A stretch of 64,000 nt of DNA from Spodoptera frugiperda (taxonomy: Eukaryota > Arthropoda > Insecta > Lepidoptera > Noctuidae). The position numbers and the translations under genes are program-made. The stretch lies in assembly GCF_023101765.2 (NCBI RefSeq), contig NC_064213.1, positions 9,114,001 through 9,178,000 on the forward strand, written 5' to 3'. A model generated the notes under the pieces. The model worked only from the letters and a program-made list of their open reading frames with translations, ran no database searches and had not been told where the DNA came from. Every line of letters starts with the position of its first letter. The stretch's first letter is position 1. Positions 21,274-33,415 of this stretch are shown piece after piece.

Positions 21274-24200
21274 GGAAAATCATCCAATGACTTCTCCCGC
21301 CTTGGGTGAGGCGCGGGAGGGAGTGTCAGACTCTTACTGACTAAAAACCACCCCGTTCCTTCTCCTGCTTTGAGCCGGAGCCCCGGTAACCTTTTACGTT
21401 GTCCGCAGCTCCGGATCAGGCATCAGCCCTACTGGGCCCCATCTGTGGTGGTCTGGCTCTTTGAGGCGCGCGCGGAACGCGACGCGCCGTACGCACGGGT
21501 CTGGTTCTGGTCGGGCGGCGAGCTACCCTTGCTCGCCGTCCGCAGACCCGCACTTACGGTGGCCGGAGATCGTCACGCGATCCCCGACGCCCGGAGTGTC
21601 TTCTGCGGCGGCTGGGGCGTGAGGAGGATCGTTCCCTCACGCGCTCCGCCTCCTCCTTAGCTAGCATGACTGCTTCGCAGAAGGAGGAGACGGCGTCCCA
21701 TTCCCTCTCGCTCCGCATCATGGCCTGAACCAAAGCCAGACGCGAGAGGTCACCGTCGCCGATCACATCCCTAAGGACACGGCGGTGCTCAGCCCATGCA
21801 GGGCACACCGCTACTGTATGCTCCACCGTGTCCTCCGGGTGATCCACGCAATGCCGACACCCGGGCGTTTCCTCCCGCCGAATCCGAAACAGGAACCTAC
21901 CGAAACTTCCGTGTCCGGTAAGCACCTGCGTCAGGCGGTAGGTGAGGACGCCGTGACGCCTCTCTAGCCACTCCTCAAAGAGGGGACTTACCGCTGCTAT
22001 AACAGCGAGCCCAGCCCTCGGTTGCGATAGTCGTTGCTTCCATTCCGCCATGAGATCGCGCCGGAGCTCATCCCGCCACGCACTAATCTGGCGCGGCAGT
22101 GGACTTTCGCCCCGGCGATGCGCCTCCGCACGTAAGCTATATACGTGCGCGAGCACTTTCGCCTCCAGATCCCACGGCGGTGATCCCGCAAGGAGGTTAG
22201 CCGCCTCCCCGGAGATCGTGCGGTATCCACGGATCATCCGAATGGCCATGACCCTCTGGGATGAAACCAGCGCACGAGCTGGTCGTCGCCGTAGATTTGG
22301 CGCCCACACCGGGGCCCCATAGAGGGCCATGGACCGCACAATCCCCGCGTACAACCTCCGGCAGGAGGCGTTTGGTCCCCCAAGGTTGGGTAGGAGCCGC
22401 TTTAGGGCAGCCCCAGTCCGTTCCAACTTGGGAGCCAAACGTCGGAAATGTTCCTCGAATTTCCACCGACTGTCGAGGACGAGTCCCAGGTACTTCATCG
22501 TCACCTCGACGCCGATGGAAACCCCTCCTGCCATGATCTGGAACCCACCCGGAGGTGGCGCATTCCCGCGGCCATAGAAGCACATGGCATCGGACTTGTG
22601 GAGCGCCACCTCGGGTTCCTGCTGCCGGATCCTTGCAACGACTATCGCAACCACACTCATCATCAGGTCGGCCGCCACCTCGTGCGACCTCCCGTGTGCT
22701 AGCACCAGCGCATCGTCAGCGTCAGCAAACCACGCTGACGCCGCTCGGGAGGTCGGTGCGCAGCACCCAGTCGTAGCCTATGTTCCACAGGAGCGGTCCC
22801 AGGACCGATCCCTGTGGAACACCGCGCGACATCTCTCGCCGGTTCCACTCACCTCGGTGACCGGGGTAGATGACGGATCTGTCCGTCAAATAAGCCTCGA
22901 CTATACGACGGAGATAGGTAGGCACCCGATGATATCGTAGTGCCTCCAAAATGCAGCTCCAGGGCAGAGAGTTAAAGGCGTTGGCGATGTCCAAAGACAC
23001 CGCCACGACGACTCTACCCCTGGACACTGCAGACCCCGTCGTAAGGTCCCTCACGCGCATGATGGCGTCCACCGTGGAGCGCCCTCTGCGGAAGCCGAAC
23101 TGGCCGTCCGCGAGGTCCGGCCCTGTTCCCGTCAGGTGCGCGACGAGGCGGTTTGAAATTATTCTTTCAAATAGTTTTCCCACCTCGTCGAGTAGCACGA
23201 TGGGCCGGTACGCGGACGGAGAGTCCGCAGGGCGCCCTGGCTTCTTCACGAGGACCAGTTTACCCGCCTTCCATGATAGCGGGAACTGGCCCCTCTCCAA
23301 ACATGCGCTGAAAAGACCAATTAGTCGAGGCCTGAGAGTCTCCGAAGCCAGGACCCAAGCCTTGCCAGGCAATCCGTCGGGTCCCGGGGCGGTGTTCTTG
23401 GCGCCCATCCGGCGCACCGCCACTCTCAGCTCTGCCTCGGTCACTTCTGGTGCTGTGTTGTCGTCGTCGTCGCTGTGGCCCGCATCGGGCACCGCAGGGG
23501 GCGGAGTCATGCACGGAGGGATGTAGCCCCTCTGTGATTGGGGGAACAAGGTGGTGACCACCTCCTCTACAACCTCTGGCCGGAGACTCTGTGTCAGCGG
23601 GGGAGCCTGTGTGCGGAGCTTGTCACGCACCATTAGGTAAGGGCGTCCCCACGGGTCTCTGTCCAGAGTCTCCAGCATCTCCTGGCGGGCCTGGTTTTTG
23701 GCCCGCCGGATTTCCGTCTTTAGGGCGACTTTCGCCGCCTTGTACCCCTCATATAACTCCGCCTCTCTAGCTTCCGCGTCCGGAGGACGGATGCGAAGCC
23801 TGCGGTGCCTAGTGTACTGGCGTCGCGCAGCAACACACGCACTGCGCAGAGCAGCCAGCTCTTGCGACCACCAGTACATCTGGCGCTTCCGCTGTCCTGG
23901 ACGGACCCGGGGCATCGCCACGTCACAAATCCTGTACATGGCGTCCTGGAGCCACCGTGCCTCCTCGTTAATGTCGGCAGGCCTGTCCGGTGGTATCACC
24001 CAGGCCTGCAGGATGGCGGCTTCCAGGAATAGCTCCCGGTCCAGTTGCCTCAGCGCCCAACGCGGGCCACATGGGGCCTGTCTGACCGGTGGGTCCGCGG
24101 ACTCGGCGGAGACATCGAACCGGATGTACCGGTGATCGGAATATGTCTCTACCTCCTCCATGACGCACCAGTCGACGACACGCGGTGACAGAGCGGGGCT

Positions 24201-24503
24201 CGCGAACGAAATATCCACAACCGATTCACCCTGCATCCGCACACACGTGGGGACAGAACCCCGGTTCAGGACGACTAGGCCAGTTTCCAGAGCCCAATCT
24301 TCCACCATCCTACCCCGCGTGTCAGTGATCCGGGAACCCCAAGCCAGATTCTTGGCATTGAAGTCCCCGAGGACAAGCACGGGGAGGGAACGGAGCCCGA
24401 CGACGACGTCAACCAACTCCCTCAGGGAGTTGTGGAACTCGGCGAGAGTTCGGTTCGGAGAGAAATACACGCCCACCACAGCGATCTCTCCGAACCGAGC
24501 CGT
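21240..24503 (-). mobile_element. R1-clade non-LTR retrotransposon, 5'-truncated
   Basis: Minus-oriented element. The poly-A tail appears as about 28 T at 21240-21268, followed by a 3' UTR of about 280 bp and then GC-rich ORF2. ORF1 and the first part of the endonuclease are missing; the LINE homology stops near 24503, where an inverted-repeat element begins. The 3' UTR is shared with tail copies at 7.0, 18.6, 27.5, 29.0 and 48.8 kb, so this family has been repeatedly active. Confidence 0.85.
21554..24479 (-). pseudogene. R1-clade ORF2 (endonuclease / reverse transcriptase), frameshifted
   Basis: Two minus-strand frames. The first (24479-22722) has the endonuclease end (VLGDFNAKNLAWGS, then SDHRYIRFD) and reverse transcriptase motifs APGPDGLPGKAW, GFRRGRSTVDAI, DIANAFNSLPW and GVPQGSVLGPLLWN, and stops right after GVSVVC. 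The second (22705-21554) resumes with LVLAHGRS and carries the thumb and C-terminal zinc knuckle CRHCxxHPEDTVEHTVAVCP. One extra G at about 22723 splits the expected Tyr-Ala-Asp-Asp codons: TGC TGA CGC instead of TGC TAC GCT. The catalytic motif is thus broken by a single base. The N-terminal part of the endonuclease is missing. GVPQGSVLGPLLWNIGYD is typical of the R1/TRAS clade. Gene product inactive as written. Confidence 0.85.
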
Positions 24504-25228
24504 GTAACACGTAACGTAACAGATACAGTATCAACCTGCAAGTGGGTACGGCTGGTCCATGGTCCATAGAGCGTATGCTAGCATAGATACGAGCCGCCTT
24601 TGTATTCGCAGTGATAGCGCCACTCGGTGGGTTACTGCGAGCTTGCTGCGCTCCTACCGCGAACGGCTAGCAGCGGGCTCGCGCCTATACACGGTGTAAC
24701 AAAAAGGGGGTAAACATATCAAGTGCAAGGTTTCTAGATAACATTACAAACGATACGCGAAGGGTTTTTTAACTCATGTTTTCATGGACCGAAGTTATGA
24801 ATTTATCCAATATATTTTATTTTTCATGCGAATTAAAATTAGGTAGTCTTAAGAAATGTTTCGTAATTAAATAGCGAGTGACCCCTGTAGTGTTGTGATT
24901 GTGACACGTTTGTATGATTTATAAAATTAAGAACCTTCCGACACCAAGTATTTGGTGCCAATTTTTTTTAACGTATATTAAGCTGAAACTTTGTGTAGAG
25001 ATTCTATTCAACCTGTATTCTTCAGTGCTTCTTGATTTATTTATTTATTTATTTAAAGTAAAATAGTATAACATTACAGTTTTTACACCAAAGCGTTATA
25101 CATTTCATATTATTGTAACAAATTAAATTCGGCAAAAAAATTAAAAAAAATAATTGATGTATATGGGTATTTTGTTGCACGCTGTATACTCACTGGATAC
25201 TGTATCTTGATACGTTACGTGTTACACA
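24504..25228. mobile_element. Inverted-repeat element of about 725 bp next to the R1-clade LINE
   Basis: GTGTAACACGTAACGTA followed by a GATACAGTATC block at the left end is repeated inverted at about 25200-25227. Ends of about 30 bp, a GC-rich part at 24590-24700, and an AT-rich remainder. No coding sequence, and no clear target duplication. Either a MITE-like element abutting the truncated 5' end of the LINE, or the LINE inserted into one of its ends. Confidence 0.45.
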
Positions 25229-26188
25229 GTGAGTACCCAGCTCACAATACCATAGTCGCACGTCTTATCGTACAGCTGTGACGTCACAAGAGTTTTATTG
25301 AAACCGATTATGTTATTAACGAGCCTGCCTCCAGTTTAACTTGAGGATTAACTGGACCAGTGTAGTTTGATTGATCGTCGCAACGACTCACGAGATTGTA
25401 GGATAGGATGTGACTTGAATGATCGTTGGTATCTATACGTTTTTTTTTATATGTTTATTTACATTTGTTCTCCACGGACTCTTGGTCCGTGCCCTTGTCA
25501 TACAATTTGTTTTTCTTTTTACAATAAATATTATCAATATGGTTTCTACCTTACACACTACAATTAACCACAACTATTATACGTTAGTATGATACCTTTA
25601 TAATTATGTAGTTTGTAGATTGATTTTCTAGAACTAAGAAGTTTGTAATGTTATGGAAAGTGAGTTATTGAGCTTTATGTCATTGTTTTTATTTAAAAAA
25701 ACGCTGCATAACTGACAATGGAAATTAGACGTTTTTGTCATCCACAGAAAAAGTGTGTTTTAGTAATTTAGCACCAAAGTCTGAACGTGGTGATTTTTAT
25801 TCAGAAAAGATATTGAATGATTTTCCCCCTTAAAAGAAGGTGAAATTAAATCCCATCTACTTTCAGTAAGCTGTGGCATGTGTGATGAAGAGATTATTCT
25901 TTATTCCGTGGTGCTCGTTCCTTCTCTATGCAGCAGTAGACATTTAAAGGCTGTATGTATGTATGTATGTATAAGTGCTACAGTTTAGATCCTACCTACA
26001 GTTCTTAGTAAACAGAACTAGAACAGCCGATACCGATTAATGTCTAAGTTAGCTCGTGCAAATCTAATTACCCAGGTACGATACGAAATGGACACAACGC
26101 AAGACAAAAGGACGTTAAGATAAGACCTAATAGAAAACTAGATCGTTTGTGCAAAGAAAATTGTTATTCTTTTTGTTTTTATAGATTA
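25229..26188. other. Non-coding DNA
   Basis: No gene seen. Contains a short GTAT microsatellite at about 25955-25970. Confidence 0.3.
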
Positions 26189-26382
26189 CTAGCTGCTTCC
26201 GCGCGATTTCTCTCACCGCTCGGCTACTATTGATTATAGCGTGATGTTTTATAGCTTATGTCAGTATAAACCTTTTCTAATATCTCCACTTAAAAAATCA
26301 CGGCGATTCGTCGCTCCGTTTTGCCGTGAAAGACAGACAAATAAACAGACACATACACTTTCTCATTTATAACATTAGTATG
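26189..26382 (-). mobile_element. Non-autonomous Helitron, minus orientation
   Basis: Plus-strand CTAGCTGCTTCCGCGCGATT at the left end (inverse of the CTAG terminus) and ATAACATTAGTATGG at the right. Same family as the complete copies at 11.6 and 28.3 kb. Confidence 0.55.
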
Positions 26383-26523
26383 GAGGCTTTTTAACCGACT
26401 TCTCAAAATGGAGGACGTTCTCAATTATGTTTCTTTTGTTTATTCTGTAAGATGGAGGTAGAGAAAACTTACCAACGATTCGGTTCATAGATATAAGTTC
26501 GATTTGTGACGACAGATCATATA

Positions 26524-26932
26524 CAATGTGATAGGGGTGGGACTTCTAACCCGTTAAGGCTGAGTACTACATCTAATTTTATCGACAAAAAAAATAATAT
26601 GGGAGGTTGAACCCCTAATTGAATATATTGAAAGATAGTGATTTTTTCGGTAAAAATAATTCACAAATGATTTTTTTTCTCACCAAAACATTATCAAACA
26701 TATGAAAAAAGTAATGAATTAGTTAGCCAAGGTTATTAGCTACCGTTTGTCGTTTTTTTTTTGTTTCTACGACGCATACAACCTTTGATATCAAAAAAAG
26801 TAAAAAAAATATTAAAATTGCCATAACTTTTAGGGGGAGGGGATTCGACCACTTCGACCCCCGACTTTTGTCGATAAAATTAGGTGTAGAACTCAGCCTT
26901 AACGGGTTAGAAGTCTCGCCCCTATCACATTG
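26524..26932. mobile_element. 409-bp MITE with long inverted repeats, CAATGTGATAGGGG ends
   Basis: CAATGTGATAGGGG at the left is inverted at the right (CCCCTATCACATTG), and pairing extends through AACCCGTTAAGGCTGAGTAC and beyond (about 70 bp). Flanked by TATA on both sides. A second copy lies inverted at 40163-40539 with the same flanks. No coding sequence; the superfamily cannot be assigned from the ends alone. Confidence 0.75.
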
Positions 26933-27107
26933 TATAGTATGTATTACCAATTTTTTTCAGTAATTGTATACTTGACTTCTGACATACTAATTTATTACCT
27001 ACCTATATGAACACTTCAATATTTTGACTAGCAAAGAGTGGATTAAAAAGTATTCGAATAATACGACCATGCCGTTGAAAATTATTCGTTAAGACATCAC
27101 ATTGTAT

Positions 27108-27142
<35 letters not shown>

Positions 27143-27500
27143 ATTATACATAAATGATTCGTTAATAACTGTTGATTGGCGTTTTTCGTGAGCAGATACA
27201 AAACATGTGTTCTCAATGTAAATGTTATTTCGACAAAGTCGCAAAATCATTTCATAAGTGGCACATCATCATGACGAATCATTATTGTATCAATTAATTC
27301 ATTGTTCATCTGTCTTGTACGAGTAGGTAAATCGGTTGTAATTTGTGATACTATATGGTGATATGTGGAGTGTTGAATTCAGTGTGCAATACTTGGTCAC
27401 TGAGGTCTAAAATACCAAACGAATACATAGTCTTCTTATAATTATGATGTAATCACGTACCTAAAACGACGATCCTAGCATCTAAATTAGTCGTGGACTA
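26933..27500. other. AT-rich non-coding DNA with poly-T tract
   Basis: No gene seen. A pure T run of about 28 bp at 27111-27138 may be the tail of an unrecognisable retroelement. Confidence 0.3.
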
Positions 27501-27621
27501 CCTAGGCGATTACTGGAGCTATGACTCGAAAAGCAGGAGACGGAACGGGGGCTGAGCAATAAATGGTTTTTAGTCACTAAGAGTCGAGAAGTCGTTGGAT
27601 GATTTTCTCCACTTATAAAAA
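27500..27621 (+). repeat. R1-clade LINE 3'-tail fragment
   Basis: GACTCGAAAAGCAGGAG, AATGGTTTTTAGTCACTAAG and GTTGGATGATTTTCTCC match the 3' UTR of the 21-24 kb element, in plus orientation. Confidence 0.65.
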
Positions 27622-28277
27622 GCATCTTATACTTGTCAAGAGACTTAACAGCTGATAAGTTAATTTTTGCGTTGATTAGCGATTACTGATTAAAACCCTT
27701 CTGGTAGAAACCCGAGATTTGGCCTTAGGGTGCTTAGGTATAGGTAAAAGTTGCTAGGAAAAAAATGACGCGAGTAAAATAAAAACTTATAAAAATAAGT
27801 CAATGCCTTACTACATGTTTCATTTACCTACTTATTATTATTCATCATCGTTTATTTACCGAAATAGGACATGGAATTTATATAATTATGACAAAAAGTA
27901 GGAAAACAACGAATCTCTGCTAATTCTTAAGGGGAAAAACAGTGATGACCACATATTTTATGAATAAATAACATTCACAGTATTCACGTTCGTTAATAAC
28001 CAGAATTATACCATACTGTTTGTTCATTCAAAGCTAATCCTAACGTTGATTGATCTTTCCTTATATACCTACGTACCCAATGTCCCGACCATGACCTTTC
28101 TCAATACACACTGACTTATTCACAGCCCACAGGGCTGATAGACTGCTCTCATTGGTCGATTGGTCACCAAGATACTTACTGAACACTAAATAGGAGTCGG
28201 ATAAAGTATTATTGTGGTTTTAATGACCATTATGGGTATCTGTCTATCTCAGAAATTACATTAGGTATTATTAACTA
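27622..28277. other. AT-rich non-coding DNA
   Basis: No gene or recognisable repeat seen. Confidence 0.3.
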
Positions 28278-28471
28278 CTAGCTACTTTCGCGCGGTTTCA
28301 CCCGCTCTACATGGGTCCTATTAGTCATAGCGTGATGTTTTATATTCCTCGATTAATGCACTATCCAACACACAAAGAATTATTCAACTCGGACCAGTAG
28401 TCCCGGAGATTAGCGCGTTCAAACAAACAAACAAACAAACAAACTCTTCAGCTTTATAATATTAGTATAGA
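28278..28471 (-). mobile_element. Non-autonomous Helitron, minus orientation (194 bp)
   Basis: Plus-strand CTAGCTACTTTCGCGCGG at one end preceded by A, and AATATTAGTATAGA at the other followed by T. A near-complete reverse complement of the 11.6-kb copy, with an (AAAC)n run inside. Confidence 0.7.
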
Positions 28472-29045
28472 TTAACCGTAAAGGGCACATATTCAAGACA
28501 CGCCAAAATAGACCTTACGTCCGCACAAACAAATGAACTTTGTACCATAATTGCAATTAGATGATCGAGTTGCTAGCTTTGTGCATGCCGCATTCGATTT
28601 GACACACGAACTAAATTAAAGGGAGCTTCGTTTTGCCGTCCATCTAATTACTAGCAGTCTTGGAATTTGAACTGAGTCACAAGGAACATGGGTACTTCAA
28701 CTGACTTATTTGGAACCAAGTTTTCCTCATAATTAGGTAAATCGAAGAAGGAAAACCCTTGTTTAAAACTATGTCTATTTTGTCAGATTACGTATTGAGT
28801 GTCTTTGGGGATTTTCCAATAAAAATAATATTGTTTTTATTTTAAAACGCTAGTCAATATTTTCCGTGACTGGAATCGGTTAATATAATAATATAATAAT
28901 GTAATACCTATGTACCTAGACATGAACGCAATAAAATATTTGAGTCTGAGTTTGAGTTTGGTTTTTTTGGACGGAGTTTAAAGTATAGTTCTACATTGTA
29001 ACAATATCTGCCAGCTGTCTCTACACTTTCCCCGTTGACATCGAT
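28472..29045. other. AT-rich non-coding DNA
   Basis: No gene seen. Confidence 0.3.
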
Positions 29046-29047
29046 GT

Positions 29048-29235
29048 TTTTTTTAAGGGCGAAAATCATCCAATGTCTTCTCCCGCCTTAGGCGAGACGA
29101 GAGTGAGTGTCAGACTGTGACGTTCTAAAAACCACCCCGTCCCTACGCCTGCTTTTCGAGTCGGAGCCCCGGTAAACCCGCTAAGTAGTCCGCTGCTCCG
29201 GATCAGGCATTAATTAGCCAAACTGGGTCCCATCT
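29048..29235 (-). repeat. R1-clade LINE 3'-tail fragment
   Basis: Plus-strand AAAATCATCCAATGTCTTCT, TCCCGCCTTAGGCGAGACGA and CTGCTTTTCGAGTCGGAGCC, then CCGGATCAGGCATTA. Same 3' UTR as the 21-24 kb element and same orientation. Confidence 0.75.
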
Positions 29236-29654
29236 GTGCTGGGCGACATCGATGTGTTAGAAACTCATGGACGGTTGTACATTTAAGTAGCTAATTTTCT
29301 TTTAGTTTGTTTGCTAACTGAACCTAGCAGAACACTTTGTCATAGTTTTTATATATTATGGCTAAGTTATTTTATACAAATACTATTTGACTAATTTCAT
29401 AGTACCTATTAAGTAGTCTTAAAACGAATGATGGTCGTAACTCGTAGGTCGAGGCCACTACAATAGATTTATTTGATCGGTTGACCGGCATTGGCCCTGA
29501 CCTGTCTGTTATTAGACAAATCATGTCGCCGTCTGCCTCGGTGGTCCAGTAGACTTTGGAGGTAATATACCTATGATTGCTGAGGTACCAACTTAATATA
29601 GTCAATTGTTAATACTGCTACATTACTAAAAAACCATCGTCTTCGTCGCGTATT

Positions 29655-29660
29655 TATGAT

Positions 29661-29692
<32 letters not shown>

Positions 29693-29825
29693 ATCAGCCA
29701 TAAGACTTCCACTGCTGAACATAGGCCTCCTCAATGATTTCCAGATAGGCCGGTTGGAAGCGACCTGCATCCAGCGGCTCCCTGCGACCTTAATCAGGTC
29801 GTCTGTCCACCTTGTTATAATTAAT
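29655..29825 (-). repeat. RTE-like LINE 3' end with (GAT)n tail
   Basis: Minus-strand translation includes RWTDDLIKVAGSRWMQVAS, then RPIW, the C-terminal RRWxDDLxxxAGxxWMxxAxDR type signature of many insect LINE ORF2 proteins. It is followed by a run of about 10 ATG/GAT triplets that appears as (ATC)n at 29659-29691 on the plus strand. 5'-truncated. Confidence 0.7.
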
Positions 29826-29829
29826 TGTT

Positions 29830-30780
29830 TTAAGTTTTTGCTTTCTTCAAGGTCCATCTATCCAAATTGACATTAAGTAAAAATAAATGGGTAGTTCTTC
29901 AGAGACAAAATTTTCGATGTCTTTGGGAATATTTTTGAAACCAACTAACAAAACGGCATGTAATATTTTTTTTAGTATAGTTTAGCTATATCAGTTACTA
30001 GGACAAATAATATTTTTTAAATAATTGCAGTCTAGGTACAAAATATTTTTTTTAAAGCTTGTTCTTCTGATTCATATGGTGTGTCCGTTTGCCATTTTCC
30101 GGAACAAAGTAGTCGATTTCGCATTTTCCCTTTGATACTTCAATATAAATTATAATTACATCGAAAGGAGATGAGTTGACCTCTTCAAAAAAAAATATGC
30201 AGTCGTTATAACTATGTTAGTATGATTATAAATAAATAAATAAGAAGTGTCCGGCGTATAATACTGATTAATATGGCGTAAGCTACGAATGACCATACTT
30301 GGTCGGGTATTAATAATTAGAGTCTGGCTTCCTGTGCGGAGGGAAACCAGGTGTGCAACGGACAAGCTAGGAGGCGGACGTGCGGCTGGTTGGCTTAGAT
30401 CCAGGTGTTACTAAGGTAAATATCTGATTCATCTGTGTTTGGTTTACATGTCATCCTGATTACAATGCCTATTTTATAAAATTTACTTTACAGTTTTAAA
30501 ACTTCAATCTATGTTTCGTGTGAAGCTTTTTGGTTATACATTCGTGTAGAAAAATGATAAGAATGAAGTCTGTATATACGATGAGTTATGCATGATTGTA
30601 AGCAAAATCCTGATTTATCTGTGCCTGATTCGTATGGTCAAAACCGCATATGAATCATAAAATAATGCTCTTGTTGCGTTGTCCATTTTTTTACTAGTCT
30701 TATTTTTAAATTAACTTAGCTATAAATGTTATAGCTACAATTTAAAATCTTTTTTTTGAGGAATTTAATTAATATGAGTC
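29830..30780. other. AT-rich non-coding DNA
   Basis: No gene or recognisable repeat seen. Confidence 0.3.
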
Positions 30781-30781
30781 T

Positions 30782-30845
30782 GAAATTGCTAATCCGCCCT
30801 GAGCAAGCGTGATGATGAATGCTCGTGACTTCTCTGTGCGAAAGT
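30782..30845 (+). repeat. SINE-2 tail fragment
   Basis: GCTAATCCGCCCTGAGCAAG and GTGATGATGAATGCTC match the SINE-2 3' part, diverged. Confidence 0.5.
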
Positions 30846-31759
30846 ACTCGAAAATGGTATGCTAACAATTAAAATAAATACAGAGCTCATTTACATACAA
30901 TTTTCAATTGTTCAACAGATTCATTTGTAACAATTTCTGATTCATCTGGGCAGAAAATATTCAAACGTCGATATTTCGAAAACTATATTTTTAAAACGAG
31001 TCCCTCATTCAAATATACGTTATTTGGTATAACTATTTTCATATGAACACGTGTTACAGATCTTAAAGTGGAATTAAATTTTGGCCATATGAATCAGTCG
31101 AAGAATCAAATTTCGAAGAACTACCCAAATCAAATAGCATCATTAAAATTGAAGATATTGAAATAAAGAATACAGTGTTCATTGTTGATAGCGAATTACA
31201 AATATAATCATAATTTTTAAAGTTAATATTACCAAGTGACAGTTCCCTTACGTAGTAAAATATTATATTATTTTTATTTTTGCCGTTTTTAGATGTGTCT
31301 GTAAAATCTCGTAAATAAGTATGTTGTTTTACGATCATAGAATGAAACCATAAGTTGTTTGCAGCGAAAAGTAATAAAATACAACGAGTTTATGTGATAA
31401 ATGAATATAAATGAATACTGCTTAAAGTTGATTCACTTAATACAAACACCAAACTGCATACAAATCAATAAGATGAAAACGTAACACAAAATTTAATTTC
31501 TATGAAAATGTTCTCACTTTTTAATTTAATGATAATAAAATCAAATCAAGCTGTAATACGCACCTGTACGAACAAATCCAATAGTTATTGTTTACCACAC
31601 ACGTCACGAGACCAATAAGTTTGCAAGCATGAAGGCCGAAAGTATTATCACATCCAATAAAATTTCACTCGGAACACAATACGCGAACACAGAAATACTG
31701 ATTGAATAGAAACGAAACGATTTACTTATCAGAAACTACGGAATGTAATGAAAAATTAC
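30846..31759. other. AT-rich non-coding DNA
   Basis: No supported gene. Confidence 0.3.
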
Positions 31760-31990
31760 GGTTCGTATACAATATAAGCGCGCTGTTTTATTTGTTAATT
31801 AATTTTTAGAAGGAATTGTTAGTTTTTGAGTAGGAGAGGAGCGCGCGCGCACCGCAGCCGGCGCGTGCGATCAGTCGGAACGGCACGGGAACACGTCACT
31901 ATAAAGCCGTAGTTTCAATCTTTTTTGTACGCACTCATCCTTTTTAGGGTTCAACGGGACGCGAGAACCGGATTGTGGTAACAAGTTTAT
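31760..31990 (+). promoter_or_regulatory. GC-rich candidate promoter / first exon region
   Basis: An island of GC-rich sequence (31838-31895, with GCGCGCGCGC and GCCGGCGCG) in otherwise AT-rich DNA. It contains the insect initiator-like TCAGTC at 31871, a TATAAG word at about 31773 and a possible splice donor (GTG|GTAACAAG) at about 31977. No ORF starts here, so if real it would be a non-coding first exon of a gene whose coding exons I cannot see. Strand is a guess. Confidence 0.25.
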
Positions 31991-32850
31991 GAGACGTGCT
32001 ACTGCTGACTGTTGATGGATTGTCAAGCACCATTTTTGTTTTCTAGGTTATAAACTTATAATAAATACGTATGCAGTAATTAAGTGAACATGGTAGGTAA
32101 GTAGTTCTGTGAAATGCTGTGCTGATAACAATTAATTAAACTTGGGTTCGCTGTCGTACAAATTGGGTAGGATTTGGCTTTGTAAAGACTGTGTTTTAGA
32201 TACAACTAATATTTTAACCGAACTATCACGTGTCTATTTATTGTTGATTGCTTTAATTTTATTTATAACATTATCTAAAAATATAATGAGTAGATGAAAA
32301 TGTAAATTAAAACATTATGTATTTTAATTTTATAGCGTGTTCAGAAAAATCTCGACATAAATTACTTTCAATCAAGTTATTAGCTACTGACCTACGGAAC
32401 CAGTCTTAAATAAAATATATTATGCGATAATACACGGAAGAAAAGGTCAAAATTATTAGAACTAACTTTTTTATTTGTTATTATTTTGTGTGCATGGAAA
32501 TGTTATTGCATAATCATATAAGTTATTATATTACAAATAACTTTTTAGATTTTATATACTAGTGTGTTCAATATAATAGGTGTTCTATGTAATATGACCT
32601 GAAATATACCCAATCGGATAATATACACGGTCTGTAGAATATACCTAAATAAGTAGTGTTTGCATTTCACATATTATTATGCACCCCGCCCACCAGGATA
32701 AAGGGTGATAGTATAACCTTGCATTGTATATGAAAGCATAAAATATGATGGCAGCTAAAGATGGATGTAGTAAGGACTGTAGTTCGTGAGGTTCTGAAGA
32801 TTACACCCACCTTTATGCATGGGATCAACGCGTGTTTTCTATCTATCTAC
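31991..32850. other. AT-rich non-coding DNA
   Basis: No gene seen. Confidence 0.3.
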
Positions 32851-32851
32851 G

Positions 32852-32992
32852 TACCTTAAAACGGGGTGAATAGAATTCAAGGGGTGAATAGATACAGAAG
32901 TGGGGTGAATGTTGGGAAATGTTCTAACACTATTCACCCCATTCCTGTGTCTATTCAGGCGTTTGAATTCTATATTCACCCCGTTTTACCGT
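32852..32992. repeat. Hairpin MITE with GGGGTGAATA words
   Basis: TTAAAACGGGGTGAATA at the left pairs with TATTCACCCCGTTTTA at the right. Inner GAATTCAA and GGGGTGAAT words pair as well, so the whole 140 bp is one imperfect stem with several repeats of GGGGTGAATAG. A decayed copy is at about 36361-36470. Confidence 0.65.
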
Positions 32993-33415
32993 ATTTAAAG
33001 GAGAAATATGAACCTAAAGTACATACTTTTTGCGCAGTAAAAGGTGAAAAATATCAAAGTGAAGTGAAGTAAGCTACGGTTGACTTAAAATCGTTTTGTT
33101 TTAAATCGAAGTATTGATGATGGTCAGTTGTTGGCTCGGAACTCATTTGTTTTGTTTCTCATCGCCCATTGTTTAATGCTATTGTGGGAATCTCACCGAT
33201 TGTTACCGACTTAGTTATCACTTCTCAGTATTTGTATGAGTTAAACATCAATTGATTAAGTTTTGCATTTTTGTGATGTAAGTAGTGTATAAAATATGTG
33301 AATATGTGAATTAGATTCTTGATTAACACTTGGTTTTTTATAGAAATATCTTATATATCAATAGTTGAATAGCAACAATTATTGTATACTTTTTAGAGCA
33401 ATATATTAATTAGGA
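32993..33415. other. AT-rich non-coding DNA
   Basis: No gene seen. Confidence 0.3.

Noticed and set aside
20948..24507. Many plus-strand open frames over the R1-clade LINE
   Set aside because: GC-rich antisense shadows of ORF2; the minus-strand frames carry all the reverse transcriptase motifs.
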